Below are positions 11,702-32,971 of a stretch of 64,000 bases of DNA, piece by piece. A model generated the notes under the pieces. It saw only the letters and a program-made list of their open reading frames with translations. It was not told the origin of the DNA and did not search any database. Source of the stretch: Lepidurus packardi (lineage: Eukaryota > Arthropoda > Branchiopoda > Notostraca > Triopsidae); assembly GCA_023053545.1 (NCBI GenBank), contig JAKZAN010000002.1:12458790-12522789 (forward strand), in the 5' to 3' direction. Within the stretch, counting starts at the first letter, position 1, and each line of letters opens with the position of its first letter. The position numbers were made by a program, and so were the translations under genes.

Positions 11702-14700
11702 TTTATGCAAATAAGTACTGTTAGTGGCCAGTGCGGATTAGGCTTCTTCGGATGCCCCCAACAAAAGTAGTCACTTTTAACTATAATCAATCACTTGTGG
11801 GAAGGTTTGGATGTGTGTCATTTGATATCCCACTGAACTGCAGCGATGATTTTTGTCTTTTATATTTGTTTGTGTCTTGGAGATCAACTGGTGAACACGT
11901 AATAATGTTAAAGCACAGCAGATTGGGAGGTGACACGATCTCTCGGTATCACAACAAGCCAAAACACTTTGAAAAGAACAGACTTGGGTAGAAGAAACGT
12001 CCGATCTGGCTGCTGGGTTGGCGAGCTATGGTTGCTGCTGCTGTTGTTGATGAGGATGCTTGGGTTTTCGGTGTGGTGGTGGTGATGGTCCAAAGTTTTG
12101 GGTGGTGGTGGTGGCTTACAAGGCCCCATGGTTGGAAGGGGGCTTGGCATGTTTCAGTTGGGATTATCCCCTCCCGATTTCCTTTCCCACAACAGACAGT
12201 CCAACTTGGACCATAGGGAAGGTCTCTTTAAGTTGGGTAACAAAAGCAAGTTCCGCTCCCAGCCAATGAGCAGGGAGGACGGTTGGCTGCTTAACACTAA
12301 CAAGAGGCGGGGCTTGCTCGTCTTACTGGAACGAGAGACCGGAAACCGGCGCAGCTCACGCGGTTCCACACTGTTACAGTATAGGACCCCACAACCATGT
12401 TCGGAAAAACAAAAAAATGGTACAAAAAATTGAGACCCCTCCCTTGATGGTAACATTGGCTAGGTTGGACCGGGGATGGGGGGATATCATGTCTGATTAA
12501 CAAGCTTTACATATCCAAGCGATGGCCACAACTTTGGCTGTGTTCTTAGCCTTAGTTGAGCAAAAAGCTCTGCTTATTGTTGTATGGATTCGGTATAGCT
12601 TTACTTGGTACACCCTAAAGAACTAGCTAAAAGACTTCCCGCTCGTTAGGGGCTCACAGACTGGGCTAAATTTTCTCCCCCTTTCCTCTTGGCGCAAGTC
12701 TTCGGGGCTTCGATTCGGCGGAAATGCTGGATTTGCACTGTCTATCCAAGCATGCTAAAGACGCGCTAGAACATATGTTTATTTTTCCTCCCAGGAGTAT
12801 ATACCTGGTACATTACTGCCAGTTCTGTTCTGTTTTCATGATCCGTGCAGGTGATGTTTCTTCGACACCCCCGGTGTGCCAACCCACCCATTCATAAGTC
12901 ATAAAATCTCTCGCAAATCCGGTTAGGACTTAAACAAACCTCGTTTTGCTGGTCCCCACGTCAGCAATGGCGAATGTAAAGGGATCTATGCCCAGTAAAA
13001 CGAGGTATAGGAACTGTTTTAATTAAAAGCGTGCTCTATGCCCTCACATTGGACCCGGCTAACACTCCACAATCCCATCCATTCCTTTTTGGTTCGCACG
13101 CTTGATCAACACCCGCATTGTTGGGAAATCTTTGTGGGGTGGAGGGGACAGCATCCCAATTTTTAGGATCCAGATCAGATCTGGTTATTTTTCTGTTTCA
13201 AAAGAAAATCCTGTCAATCAATGGCGAGGCAGGTAAGAGGGGGGTCCTATTATGATCCCAGGTGTAACATTGTTGGATCTATTTGCTGTCTAAATTCTGA
13301 CACGAGAAGAGTCCACGGGTTGACCATTGTTGCCGGCATTGGGGGGGCCTGCTTTTTGTACGGGCCAATCGAGGCAGGTTTGTTCGCCGTATTTTCGCTT
13401 CTGTTATGTGTCTATCTACTCTTCGAATGAAATGACAAGCCCTCAAATTTACCCCCAAACGTCGTGCAAAATCCGCTTTGGATACAACAGAATCCAAGGG
13501 GATTGTCCACGGTCATCGTCGCCTCACTGGGTTTCCAAAGAAAGCCAAATGTCGTTAAGGCTTCTTGGCTTTGTGGATGCTTTGAGAGTGATCAAAGTTT
13601 GGTCGTTTGACCCTCTTTCTCCAAGATTTTGTACCTTTACCCAGGCCCAACAATGAAGAAATTTGGACTCTATTCTGGAACATAGCGCTGCAGTCACATG
13701 GTGTACGGCGTTTTCCCTATGGTACACTGTATCGCTTCTACTCGTTGGGAAGTTATTAAGTTTCGCCGTTTTAGACACCAATACAATCTTCTTTGTTGAC
13801 TACGATCTGTAATCTGTATTTGTGCAGGATTTATACATTATTTTTAACGATTTTTTGGACATTGAAAAATAATTGAAAATAAAAGGTGATCGCTCACTCC
13901 GCTCAAATACAAAAGATTTGCTATCGTGTTGACTCATCTAGTGATTGTTCTGTCACCATTTTGCTTGTACTTTCATGGAGAAGTGGAGCGGAAAACAGTG
14001 GTGAACTCAGGCCTGGGAATCTGAATATCTTCGCTGAAGCAATTGAAGCGAAAGGGTAAGTTTCAAGAAGGAAGGAAGGACTTGCTGGGAATTCTCAGCA
14101 GGCCTAAATATCTTTGTACCTTTGTCGGCTGCCAGAGTTTGTCGGCGCCTATAAACATGATTTGCTTACACATACAGTCCACTCTGACAGACGACAGCCT
14201 CCAGAAGCTGTCAACTCTAACGATATCTTTCTCGTCTTCCAACCCGCGAGTCTCTTACACTGCAGCAGAATCAGTTTTGGCGCACTTAATTGGAGTCACC
14301 ATATCATTACTTGGCTTGATGCGAAGACTTGAAGACAGTGTCTTGTTTATGTGGTGACCCTGACCGCAAACCATTAAGTTTGTCGCCCAAACACTATTTT
14401 TTTTCTCTCTCTCTTCTCTCTTTCTCTCTTTAAAGAGATCGAAATTAATATCAGACGCTGCTGTCTCTATTCTACCCCCTAAGAATCAACCAGTCTGCGT
14501 TAAAATGTCGTCCGGGCTGATGAAATGGAGAGTTTGATGTCGGTTCAGTGGCTTTTGAAGTCAGGGAATTTGATCAGGATTAGGAAATGGAGATGCTTTA
14601 CTGCTACAAATGGTTTCAACTTGTGCCTGTCAATCTCCCCCCCCCCCCCCCCCCCCCCCAAGTCCCAACGTTTTTACCATAGAGCTAGCTATGGAGTCAG

Positions 14701-17700
14701 CATCCTTTTAAGTCTATAGTAACTCGTTCCTTTTGGGCTCTGCCTTTTTGGTTAATAAACGCGCTGCACGATGTGTACCTTTAATAGCAGATGGTTTGCC
14801 AAGAATGAAAAAGTGTTAGCTTTTGCTTTTTCTTTACTTGTGCCCAACTCTTAAGCACCAATGTTTGGACCAGCTTCCGTCACGGGACCCCGAATACACA
14901 GCGTATTACATTAAAACTTTGATGTTAGGGCTCCAGAAACAGGAAACATGCTCTAACTGGGTAACTTTTAAAGCCGTGCGTTTGTCGTCCCACACTGCCT
15001 TACTGTTCTGGGCTGAAACTCCTTGGCGTATACTGCAAACGTTCTTACGTTGAACTATAACTCAAAAAGGCGAGTCCATTACTTTTTATTTTATTTTTTT
15101 TTATATATTTTCCCCAGATAGTTCGAGAACTGGATGCTCTTCATTGTCCTTCCGTGAGCCGTGAGAGAACGTTAAATTTCTGTGCATGCCCTGCTGAGTT
15201 TCTTACACTTTTATCTTTGGGGGAAGCGACAAAAGGCCGCGTTGGGAACAAGTCAAGTTCTTCCAGAAAAGCCACTGGAACGTGTGTGTGTAGGAGTGGC
15301 TTGTTCTGCAGATTGAGAGTTAAAAGGGAAGCTGTCACTTGCCATTTATTTGTTTGGCTTCACACAACTGCGGATACACACTTTTCAACAAACAATTCTC
15401 TCTCCGTGCAAAGTTAGAATATACGCCTAGTCCAAATTCGTATACAACATCCTAGGAATATCTCATCTTGCCTGGGCTTACAAGCGGGATTGTTGCGCGT
15501 CTGTCATCGTCCCCAGAGAGTGGTTGGCCGCTCCGACATTTTGGGACGCTGTCGAGGCTGTTTTTCGTTTCCCGTTTGGCGCCGCAACCTTGGCCGACCA
15601 ACCCCGGAGAGCGTTGCTTAAAACCCGTCACTTTCGAAATTTCGAACTGTCTATATCCATTGCCCTCGTCAGTTATATACGCGGGACATCCATAGGGAAA
15701 ACCGGGGAAGGCTGGCTATCCTACATACCTCCAAAAAACGTTCGCTAGCTGCAAGATTCATGTTTTCGGTTGGGCAGAGTCATCCTATACCGGGCTATCT
15801 TGCCTCTCTCACGGTTCCCCAGATTCCAGTATGCGCGGCATGGCTCTTGCAGAGGTGTTATCTTGTATATATGTGTGTATGCTTATCCTAATACACACTC
15901 CCGCGTGTTACCATGTTTGCTCCTCCAAAGTTGCAAACAAAAGCTGGCTTTGACAAGAACCAACCCACTTACTAATTGGAAACCATCTAAATAGCCCCCC
16001 AAAGCCAGTAAACTGCGTCGAACATCGTCATGCCAAAGTCCTCTTAATTTTTTCTCGTAAATAGAAGATTTTTTTCTCTGAAAAAAATGGGACAAAAAAG
16101 GATTTCCTTTGCGAGTAAGCTGTTTATCCCCAATGTTATTTCTGCCTTGTCAGTTCTTTTTTTAAAAAATTATTCTTCCGTCTGAGCTCGACATTGCGGT
16201 GTTGCGAAGCAATTTTTTGGTGAAATGAAAAGTAATTGCTCGGAGAAATGGAGACACAGCAGACAGGATATGACGCGGGATATTGCTTAAGTGATCTTAA
16301 TTGGGGTAAAGCAATGTTAGCAGACAGAGAGCCCGTATCGCGTTGTTTAACAAATTCTTTTCATCCGGTCCGAGTCCCATATAGAAGCCCTTTAACACGT
16401 GATGGAGTGGCGCGGAGGCTCTTACACTACACGATGTATTACGTCAACAGTGGGAGCAACTTAAATTGATGAAACAGCTCTGAATCCTTTGCAGCATCAC
16501 AATACAAGCCACAAGCTCATTCTTTCTCCCACAGGACCTTGCGACACAGGTCTCTTGAAAACAATTGGAAGCTTCCTGTGCTTCCACAGCAAAACCTTGT
16601 GGTTCTTTTCAATGACGCATCCATATATCCGTCCATTTTATTAACCCGGCGCCTGGTTGACGTTCAATAAATTTACCCGCATCTCCAACACAACGCACAA
16701 AAAATTAACCCACACTAACGCAAATTACAAAAAAACCTTCTCCTCTCAAAAACTATGTTATTTATGTAAATTACTAAAAATGTTAGGTATTCCACCCCCA
16801 ATCATTGAACTGGTATCCTTCCTCCTCAAAAACGCGCCACCCGTGTCCACAGGCTTAATATGCGAGAATAAGTTGCTTTCCGTGCTCATCAACCCGCCAG
16901 TATAGTTCTTTTCCCAACAGTTGGGGGTCGGACGTGTATATCTTGTGTGCTCTGTATGGCTTTTCTATGTGTGTGCCATAACGCTTATGGTAATGACCTC
17001 CTGACCTGCACCCTCGCACCCTCGCACCCTTGCACCCCCGCTTTGCGTATCACGCTAGGAATATAAGGGAAGAGGGGGACCTTATGTTTGTGAGTGTGTA
17101 TGGCTAAGTTTTCATAAGAGATGACAGTAGCGAGACGTATATACACCTTTCTTGTATCCACTTGCAGTTCGCAGGCCTCGTCTCTTGTGCACAAATGATG
17201 ATAACAGCCTCCCTGCTGAGTTTAGGTAAAAAAAAAAAAGAACTGGCGCGTGTACAGCGCAGTGCCGACGTCCTCGACGCCAACATATCCCACAAATTGT
17301 ATACCCCAGCAACTGTGAGACGGATATTTTAGGGAGCCTTTTGTACCCAAGACTGCCCGAAGTCTATTATCGGTCTTGTTCGCGTTTCGTTTAGGTGATA
17401 CCCAAAGAGCATCACCGAACAACGAGGACCTTTGGATCAAGGGTTCCCCCAAGACTGTTCGGTGTCCCGCAGAGCACAGGCAACAGTCCAGCCTGGCTGG
17501 TGCACTATTATCCCGCTCCGTTACATCTTTTTTTTTTTGTTATTTAAAAAGGATTTCACGAAGATGAACAAGGGAAATTTAAAACCCTTAGTCGAGTCCT
17601 TCGCACTGTGACAGCTGTCCATTTCAGAAAAAAAAATGAATAAAGCCCTTCGCATTGAAATCTATCGAACTTGTTTCATACGTATGTCTTGTATTATTTT

Positions 17701-18945
17701 GAAGTATTAAGTTAGGCGTGGGGTTTGATGGGTAGCGATTGCGATCAGAGCCTCCCAATTGAGACAGAGTACAGTTTCGGCCCTTTCGCGAGCTTTTGGG
17801 TAACTTTTGGGTACTCGATTGTTTCCTTGTTAACCAATATGAGATACATTTACAAGATAATCAGGCGACGGCCGCTCCGTTCTATGTGCGATGACTGGTT
17901 TTGATAATGCCATCAGATGCTATAGAGTTGCCGTATTCTAGCCCCATTCTTTTTGGCTAGTACCCCCCCTATAGCTTACCCCCCGGGCTTTTTCTCTGAA
18001 GGGACTCTTATCCGGCCAGATCCTTAATTGGGACCTGGATAGATGGATCCTGGAGCCGTTGTTTGTTGACACGCGCGTTTGATCAAGTCCGTTATTTTTG
18101 CCTTTTACCCTTCGGACTAATTGGGACGCTTCAATATATTCGAGAGAGAGCGAGAGAGGACGTGGGAAATCAATTGAGGAATTAATACAAGTACAAAATA
18201 AAAAAATATACTAAGTTTTTATAAGGTTGCCCTCTAGGCTTATTTTACCTAATTATTTATGCATTATGCGTGCAAATGTGGAAACCCTACCAACACTTCG
18301 GGAGCGAGTTCGAGCGGATAGCTTATTGATCACGTGTGTGGGACGCAAGCGATGGGGCAAAAATACAGGTTCTTAGCTGGTGAGGTATAATATAGCTAGA
18401 GAAGAAGCGTAAGAAATGGAGGTTCTTGTGTATTTGGTAACATGAAGGGAAAGAGGGCCCATGTAGGAGAGCCCACCGCTATATAAAAGGATAGTTCAAC
18501 AAGATGACTTGAACGTGACAAGGCATTTATGGACCAGCTTGATGGATTAGAAATCCACGGGAGGCCATAATATGCCAGTTCGCCCCTCTAAATGTTCTCT
18601 TTTCTTTCCAACAATTGGCCATCAGATAACACTTCCGTGCCCTCTTCTTAGCATATATCAAACCCCCATTTCGAACTGATTTCGAATCGCTTAGTCTGCA
18701 ATAAATTATTGTTCTTCCAAATTTGTCCTTTCAATTTTATATTTTTCTAAAAAATTGGAAGCTCATACGATTACTCCGTATACTGCCAACATTTTGTACC
18801 TTTTACAAGATAAAATACATGTAAAATTCGTATTATTTCATATATTCGTATTCATTTCATTATTCGTGTAATTATTTTCGTATTTAAGTCCCACTATTTT
18901 CTTATATTTTACGTATAAAATTCTTTCTACGTACAAAGTTCAAAC
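11702..18945. other. Long non-coding flank upstream of slp
   Basis: No supportable gene. This stretch probably includes the 5' untranslated region and promoter of slp, but I could not place a TATA box or start site. Simple-sequence features: a CT-rich tract at 14399-14432, a run of 23 C at 14637-14659, a short CACCCTCG-type repeat at about 17007-17040, and GA-rich sequence near 18143-18160. A minus-strand frame at about 11908-12150 has Pro/His/Asn/Ser-rich composition (see findings). Other open frames look like chance. Confidence 0.5.
14637..14659. repeat. Poly-C tract, 23 bases
   Basis: An uninterrupted run of 23 C on the plus strand, inside non-coding DNA upstream of slp. The minus strand is correspondingly G-rich and could form a quadruplex. 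It is likely to vary in length between individuals. Confidence 0.95.
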
Positions 18946-19892
18946 CACAGTATAAAGGTTTACACAGTATGGTAACTGGGGGTATCTTCCAATGTAAAGG
19001 GATTAAGACGATTTTCTCGGTCTCAAGAGGATGTGGGGGTAACAAGGAACATAGGAGGGATGGATTCACAGACTTGCCCATCCTACCCCAGAAGTAGGCC
19101 TTCCAAATCTACTACGAGAAGGGTTCGAAAAGAGAACAAAACATTCACAAAACGGGGGACTGGTGACCTTTCTCTCGAGGGAGTTTGGGGCTGACGTAAG
19201 ATTCGACTAGCATTGCGCGATTTTGAAAGTTTTTCTCCCGGAAATGATTATGCTGGATCTTGGTATTAAAGTCTTACGGTAATATCTTTCACTTCACATT
19301 GCTCGCTAATCCGCAAAGAAAGACAAGCACTTGCTACTTTCTACTGTTTTTAATTTCATATAAATAGCGTCGTCTCATCAACTCGTCAGCAATTGCTATT
19401 GCGCTTCCGTGCAGTTTGTTGCAAATTTCACAGAGCTCACTCGCAATTTCTTTCAAAGCAGATTTTTACCGTTTTCTTAACACGACTCTCTTAACACGAC
19501 GAGGTATTTTATAGTGTATGGGGTTAAACCTGTATACTATAAAACACCTATGTATGGGTTGCAAAATAGACTGCCTCCTCGTGGTGCAACCTGGGTAACG
19601 CGAAATAGTCTATAATGTGTATACGTGTTGTGCTTTGACCTAGTTCGTTCATCTTTTATTTTAAGCTTAAAGCTTTTATTTTAATCTTCATAGTTTAAAG
19701 CAATAGATTTAAATTACGCGCTTTTATAAACCGTCGTGACCTTTTTTGAACTGCACTGGGAGGTTTGAGAATGTACCCTTTCATTTTCTGGCCTTTTACC
19801 TGAATATTACTCTGGGGACCGAGTAGGTCGTCAGAAAACCTAAACATTGGAAGATACCCCTGTTACCATACTGTGTAAACCTTTATACTGTG
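18946..19892. mobile_element. Non-autonomous DNA transposon, hAT/P-type, 8-bp TSD
   Basis: A 947-bp element bounded by terminal inverted repeats of about 50 bp. Both ends begin CACAGTATAAAGG; the first 31 bp match exactly, then the match continues through GGGTATCTTCCAATGT after a small indel. It is flanked on both sides by GTTCAAAC (18938-18945 and 19893-19900), an 8-bp target-site duplication. Eight-bp duplications and TIRs starting CA are known for hAT and P superfamilies, so the element probably belongs to one of these. No transposase frame is present, so it is non-autonomous. Near-identity of the TIRs suggests fairly recent activity. Inside, at about 19502-19550, is a further hairpin with arms of about 22 bp. 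Confidence 0.92.
19502..19550. repeat. Internal hairpin of the DNA transposon
   Basis: Imperfect inverted repeat with arms of about 22 bp, left arm starting AGGTATTTTATAGT and right arm ending ACTATAAAACACCT, around a loop of a few bases. It sits slightly off-centre in the 947-bp element. It may be a remnant of a nested foldback or a structural part of the element. Confidence 0.75.
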
Positions 19893-19900
19893 GTTCAAAC

Positions 19901-22900
19901 GATAAACCAACCTTTTTTTGCATGTATAGGCTGAATTTATTATACTATCCAAATACAGCGCATACACAAGTAAGGAGTCAAGAGAGCTTTTATGAGTTCT
20001 AACTGTAAGCTTGCATATTCACTGGGACGTGCTTGGTGTTACTTTTTATTGTACGGCTTGCTACCATATATAACAAGGGGCCAAGCAGGCCCAATGGTAA
20101 CAACTTTCCCAATGCGTGTTTACTGCCTGATTGAATCAATTTGCAAAGCGACTGGTGCTGTTGTGGTCTTCGGTTGTGCGGGCTACAAGCGAGGAGAACA
20201 AAAAAGACGAAGTAGGACAAAACAACGGAGCCCAAACCTTGCGCATCACATGAAGCACCCCGCAATCCCAGACCTTACTTTCTTCTATAACCCCAATCTG
20301 TCGTTTGGTCTCCCATGTCATCTTTTTTACATCTGCAGCAGGGTACAGGACGGAATGAAACGTTGTGCTAGCACGCCCTGCTCATAAAGACATATTATGC
20401 CACGCAATTAAAAGGCCTTGTTAAGGGCATCCTTAAAACAGGGGGCTGTGACGCGGCCATCGACGGAAATTAATGATAGCTATTAATTTAACTCGCCTAC
20501 TAAAAGGGTAAAGGATGCTGGTTTAACGTTCGATTCCTTCGCTGCCCAAGAGATGAGCTACAGTCAAAAGGAAAGGGGGGAGGGAAAACCACAGAACGTT
20601 AATGATGTTCCTTTTTACCCGAAGCCGGAGAGAAGTGCTAGTACATCATACACGTTGCGCTAACAAGGAAGTAAATTTCCTGAAGCTTTGTATTCTACTT
20701 GGGGGAAACGAAATGAACGGGGGTGGTTGGGATCTTTTACCCCTACCGTATTATATTTCGGCACTGTTGGGACCAACAAATTGGGCTGTTTGGAAGACAT
20801 TTGAGCGCGGGAGCACAAAAGGGGTCATTTGAAACCTGCAGAAAACCTCCATAGTGGATGGGCTCAGGTGCTTGATATGGAGATGACGGCCTTACAAAAG
20901 TGTGTAAGATGTTCGTTTTGGTCGGTAATCTGTGCTGAACCAAGCGGGGATAGAGACAATTCGAAAATTCCATGAGAATTGCTCAGGCAGAAAGTAAGTG
21001 GCGTTAAAGGGCAATAGCTACCAAAATTATCTTTTGCGATATTGCTTGATTCTAGATTCCTAGATAGTCTAGATTTTTAAAAATAATTACGCATATTGTT
21101 TGACATTTTTTTCAAAAAGATGTTCCGAGGTATGAATTTCAAGTTTTGGCACTTTCCCGCCATAAGAGCCGTGACGTAGACACAAAGAATGGTGTGTCTG
21201 TAGCGGCGTGGTCCAGCTTTGTGTTGTGCTGAACTTTGTTCGAAAATTGAGCGTAACTAGCAAAATAAAGGTGAAACAAAACATAAAGATTGCTTTTGTG
21301 CCGTATTTGGAGTGTAACAACAGTGCTGGGTATAGCGGAGGATTGTTTTCTTTCCAATGACAATTAGCCATGGGATTTCGATCCGAAAAACAAACGAAGC
21401 CATTAATGCCAATAGCAGTAGCTACAATTATCGTGAAAACAGTTCTTTGCTTGTTCCTATTTAACCTCAAACGCAACTAGGTTCAGGGTAAGTAATAATA
21501 CTTGAATTGGGATTAATAAAATTTAGTTTAGATCATGCGAAAGCGGTTGAAATATGAAAACCTCTGGTAAAACATCTACCGTAAATATATTTCATTATCA
21601 ACAATATTTTAATTTCTCGAATATATGTCTCGTATAAAAAGAACCTCACTATCGTTCTAATTATCTACCATTTCTAGGGGGTTTTCGCCTGATTCTCATA
21701 GCAAAAAAGACAAGGAAGCTTTGCTTTTTGGGCGAACGTGCCCATTTGGGTACGTTAAGGAACCACGTGACTTTGCCGTTCCCAGTTCAAATTAAAATTG
21801 CCTTGTGTTATTAGTCTTGTTATTCTCATAACTCGGTTAATGTTTCGCGCTCAAAGGAATGTATACTATCACTGGAAACTATAATTCTTACTGTCTTTTG
21901 AGACAAAGTGGGTGGCTATTGCCGTTTACATAAGGGAAGGAATTATTCCACTCATTTATTAGGATGTTGGCTGGAATTTCTCAATGCTAAAGTTCTTCCC
22001 GGAACCTTGAATCTGGAACTTTTCAAGCTTTAAATCTCATTTCTGGATCAGATTAGAAGCTGGGTGACACCTCGGAGTTTATCGTATGACCCATCTTGTC
22101 TTCGTTCAGTCAACGGAGAAGGACATAAACATTTTCCTGTTTTTAAACGCCTGTCGTTTCCCCGAACTTTGCATCAACGAGCTTGTCCCATCCCCAAAAA
22201 AGTTGTTCGCTTGGCTGGCAAAAATCCTGTGCGTTGAACAATAAAACAATGGAAAAAAACCACACTTTACATAGGGTTAAAGGATTTTTGGCGAAGGGCA
22301 CTCCGGGCCGTTAAAAACCTTGTATATATTTTTATAGATCCAGGTACCAAGAGTACCGTAACATTGCTAACAAAAAACAATATAACCGCCCCAGTGGAAC
22401 TATTTTGTGCGAGGAAGAAGCTGCCTGCCTTGTGTGGCTTTTGGTAAACGAGGCATAAATTAAGCTCAGCTGACATGCGACTTGTGTCCCAAAGACAACG
22501 ATTGTGCTGTACACCCACCCTTTTCTCTCCCCCCCCCCTCCCCCAGTCTTTCATCCCTTGTGAAGGGTTCTTTGATGGTTCCAAACTTCCCGAGATGTTT
22601 TAACGATGGAAATTCTGGAACAGCAAAAAAATTAGGTAAGAAAAAGGTTAGGTGTGATGTTCCCTATGATAGTTTTCCATGTCCGTTGCCTTTTGTTGAG
22701 CTTGTGTGATGGCATTCCGAATGACGACGGGGTGCCGGAGCGAGTGACGAGAGCGACTGTGGATTTTGGTGCTCGGGCCATTGGGAGAAGTTCTCCGTCA
22801 TCTTTTCTTCTCTGATAATGTTAACAATGCGGCTTGGCGACACAGTGTCATGATTTGGGAAGAATTTTCTTGACCTATAGGCTTGCTTTTTTTAATTGAC

Positions 22901-24984
22901 ACGAAAGTGTCTTGATAAGTTGTCTTGTCAGGATCCCGATGTCTCTTTTAAAAAGTCCTCCCCCTGCACGATCCCCTACTTTTGGACGCTCTTTTTGGTA
23001 TGCTAACACAGCATATGCAAGACTTGCAAGAGTTCTGATGGTCTTGCGACTGTCATCGTGTCATCGAAATGCTACGAACCTTTTTACAAGACAGTTGGGT
23101 TGGACTTTGAGGCAAGTTACCGCAGCAGCACGACAAAGAGAAAAGGAAATCTTGGATATTTTTTTGTCTTTTTTTCGTTTTCTTTGTAAGACGTTTTGGT
23201 ATTATTCTGTGGGCTAGTGAATAGAGCAAGTTATTGAATTCCGAGGGTCCAAAGTGGCCGTACTCGAGATAATTTTGGGTCCCATTGTAGATATCTTGTT
23301 CTGGCTGGAGTTACACTCGAGTCTTGTTGGCGTTTAACAACTCAGCAGCAAATATTGAACGACGCTGTTCATTATCAGATGCTTGTCGTCCAAAGCTACG
23401 TGACTAACACAAAAACGTTGGGTCTTTTTAACTCTACACAACCACGGGATTTGCCAAAGGTACTCCGAGTCGATGAGTCAAGATATAAGGTTCCTTTTTT
23501 ATATAAACTTTTTGGAAATTAATAAATAATACGTTTCATCTTCTTGGTAATTGTTTCCTTTGCAACTCAGTAGTGCCAAACAACTCAGTAGCCCTATTTT
23601 TTTATAAGTACTTGAAGTTGACAATATACTGAGAACGACAGACTTTGTTTCAGACTATATTTTAGTAGCCGTTCACGGGTTATTGGCATGCGAACATTTG
23701 TTCGTGACGTCACGAAGGAAGCATGGTGTGGCTAACGGCGTTTGTTACTATGGTTACTGTTTATTTCGCACTTAACAATTTCGTAGTAAACAATGCTAAC
23801 GGATGTCGTTAATAGTGTGTGACGTTAAGAAGGCCATATGATCCTACTTTTTTAAACTTTTCTGTCTTTAATAGATTAATTAATGCTTCGTGCGGACGTA
23901 AAGAAATATATAATAAAAAGTAGAATTTTCATTCCTTACTTGTAAGGCAATGTTATTCTTTGGCTATTGCCCTTTAAGCCAAGTCCCGAGTTTTGGCTCA
24001 ACGGTCCCACGGTTTTTGTGGTCGTTGTCAAAGCAATTGAGCGTGCTGAAGAACGTTTGAAATCACAATATAAGCCCTGGGTTTTCCGCCTACTTGCTCA
24101 CTAATACCAAGCGCAAAGTCCTTGTACAAGTTCAGCAGTACGTAGACAAAAGCGGAGTTAAAAGACACCCTTCAATTCCAAGCGATTAAATTTTCACGAA
24201 TAAGAGTTACCTAATGTACGATCGCGCCCCTCCGGTCCGAGTTTTTCGTGTTGACGGCGAGAAATTTATGGCAAGTGCGCGCAGTACAGAGCATTCGAGC
24301 TTGCATCAAATGGACAAAAGAGGATTTAATTGAAAGCAAACATGCACGCCCTTCCCTCTCAACGAGGGAACGTATGCTCCTCAACAAGCTTTAAAGTTTA
24401 AAATCAACAACAAGTGTGTAGAAAACGGGTTAGGAATACCCTACACCCGAAGCCAGCCGAGGCTTCCTGATCCCCGAGTTATAAAAGAATCAAGTTAACT
24501 TCTTTTTGGCTATTCAAATGAGTGAGAATGAGAGCGCTTGCTGAGATATAGCCCGCATAAGTTTTGCGGAGGATCTTGGGAGGATGCTGTTGCCCTCAAG
24601 TTGTGGAGCCGAACAATGCGAAGACCGAGCAGTTTTTATCCATGAAGAGGCTTCTTCAAAGGCATATTTTGCCTGGCTTTTCTGCGTGGCTTGCGACCCA
24701 AGTACCACCAGCGCCTTTTGTGATAGCAAGGACCAGCTTTTGTTGTCCAATAACCTCACCCATAGCTCTTGACACGAAACAATAGACAGCGACTCCCAAA
24801 ATCCAGGCCCTTGGTATGTCCTGGTGTCTTCACTTTGGGGAGCTTTCTATAGATTCGAGTCGCTAAACACGACCCCAAGATAGAACTTCAAAGGCAAAAC
24901 TCTCGTGGAAAAGTCGTGTATTCATACATTACACATAACGGCAAAAAGAAAAAAAAAAAAAAGGAAATTTAAGGAACGAGTGAC
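19901..24984. other. Intergenic DNA between transposon and PCNX4 3' end
   Basis: I see no recognisable gene here. Open frames up to about 130 codons (for example 19992-20387 plus, 21087-21476 minus) have no domain, no convincing splice partners and mixed composition; I treat them as chance. The 3' untranslated region of PCNX4 should lie just below 24985. Confidence 0.5.
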
Positions 24985-32600
<7,616 letters not shown>

Positions 32601-32902
32601 GATGATACTGCTTTTTTTAGTTAATTGATTACCTCATCACCCTACACCCTTTCGATACATTCTGTAAACATTAAGCTGGATTTGGGCATGGCACTTGTGT
32701 CTTTTGTTCAATGGGTTTTCGACTGAGGCAGTTTCCTACGAAAGTCTTTGGTTCGGTATCCCTTGACGACAAAATTCAACAAAGACAGTGCGCAGGACTG
32801 GACCTGGACAGTGCTCCAGTTCCAGATCCAGTGACAACACTGGATATAAAATAATTTTAATAGGGAAATAATTTTAATAATTTTAATAGGGAAACAAGCA
32901 CA

Positions 32903-32908
32903 TTTATT
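32903..32908 (-). terminator. Poly(A) signal, proline-rich secreted gene
   Basis: Minus-strand AATAAA about 65 nt past the stop of the gene ending at 32972. Spacing is right for a short 3' UTR. Confidence 0.55.
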
Positions 32909-32971
32909 TGCACCCGATCAGTCATAAATTAAGCAAGAAATGTACGGCATATTAGATGCGTAGAAAATAGA

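Noticed and set aside
13221-13430. Plus-strand frame with a hydrophobic C-terminus (GLFAVFSLLLCVYLLFE)
   Set aside because: Only 69 codons, no splice partners, no homology I recognise; likely chance.
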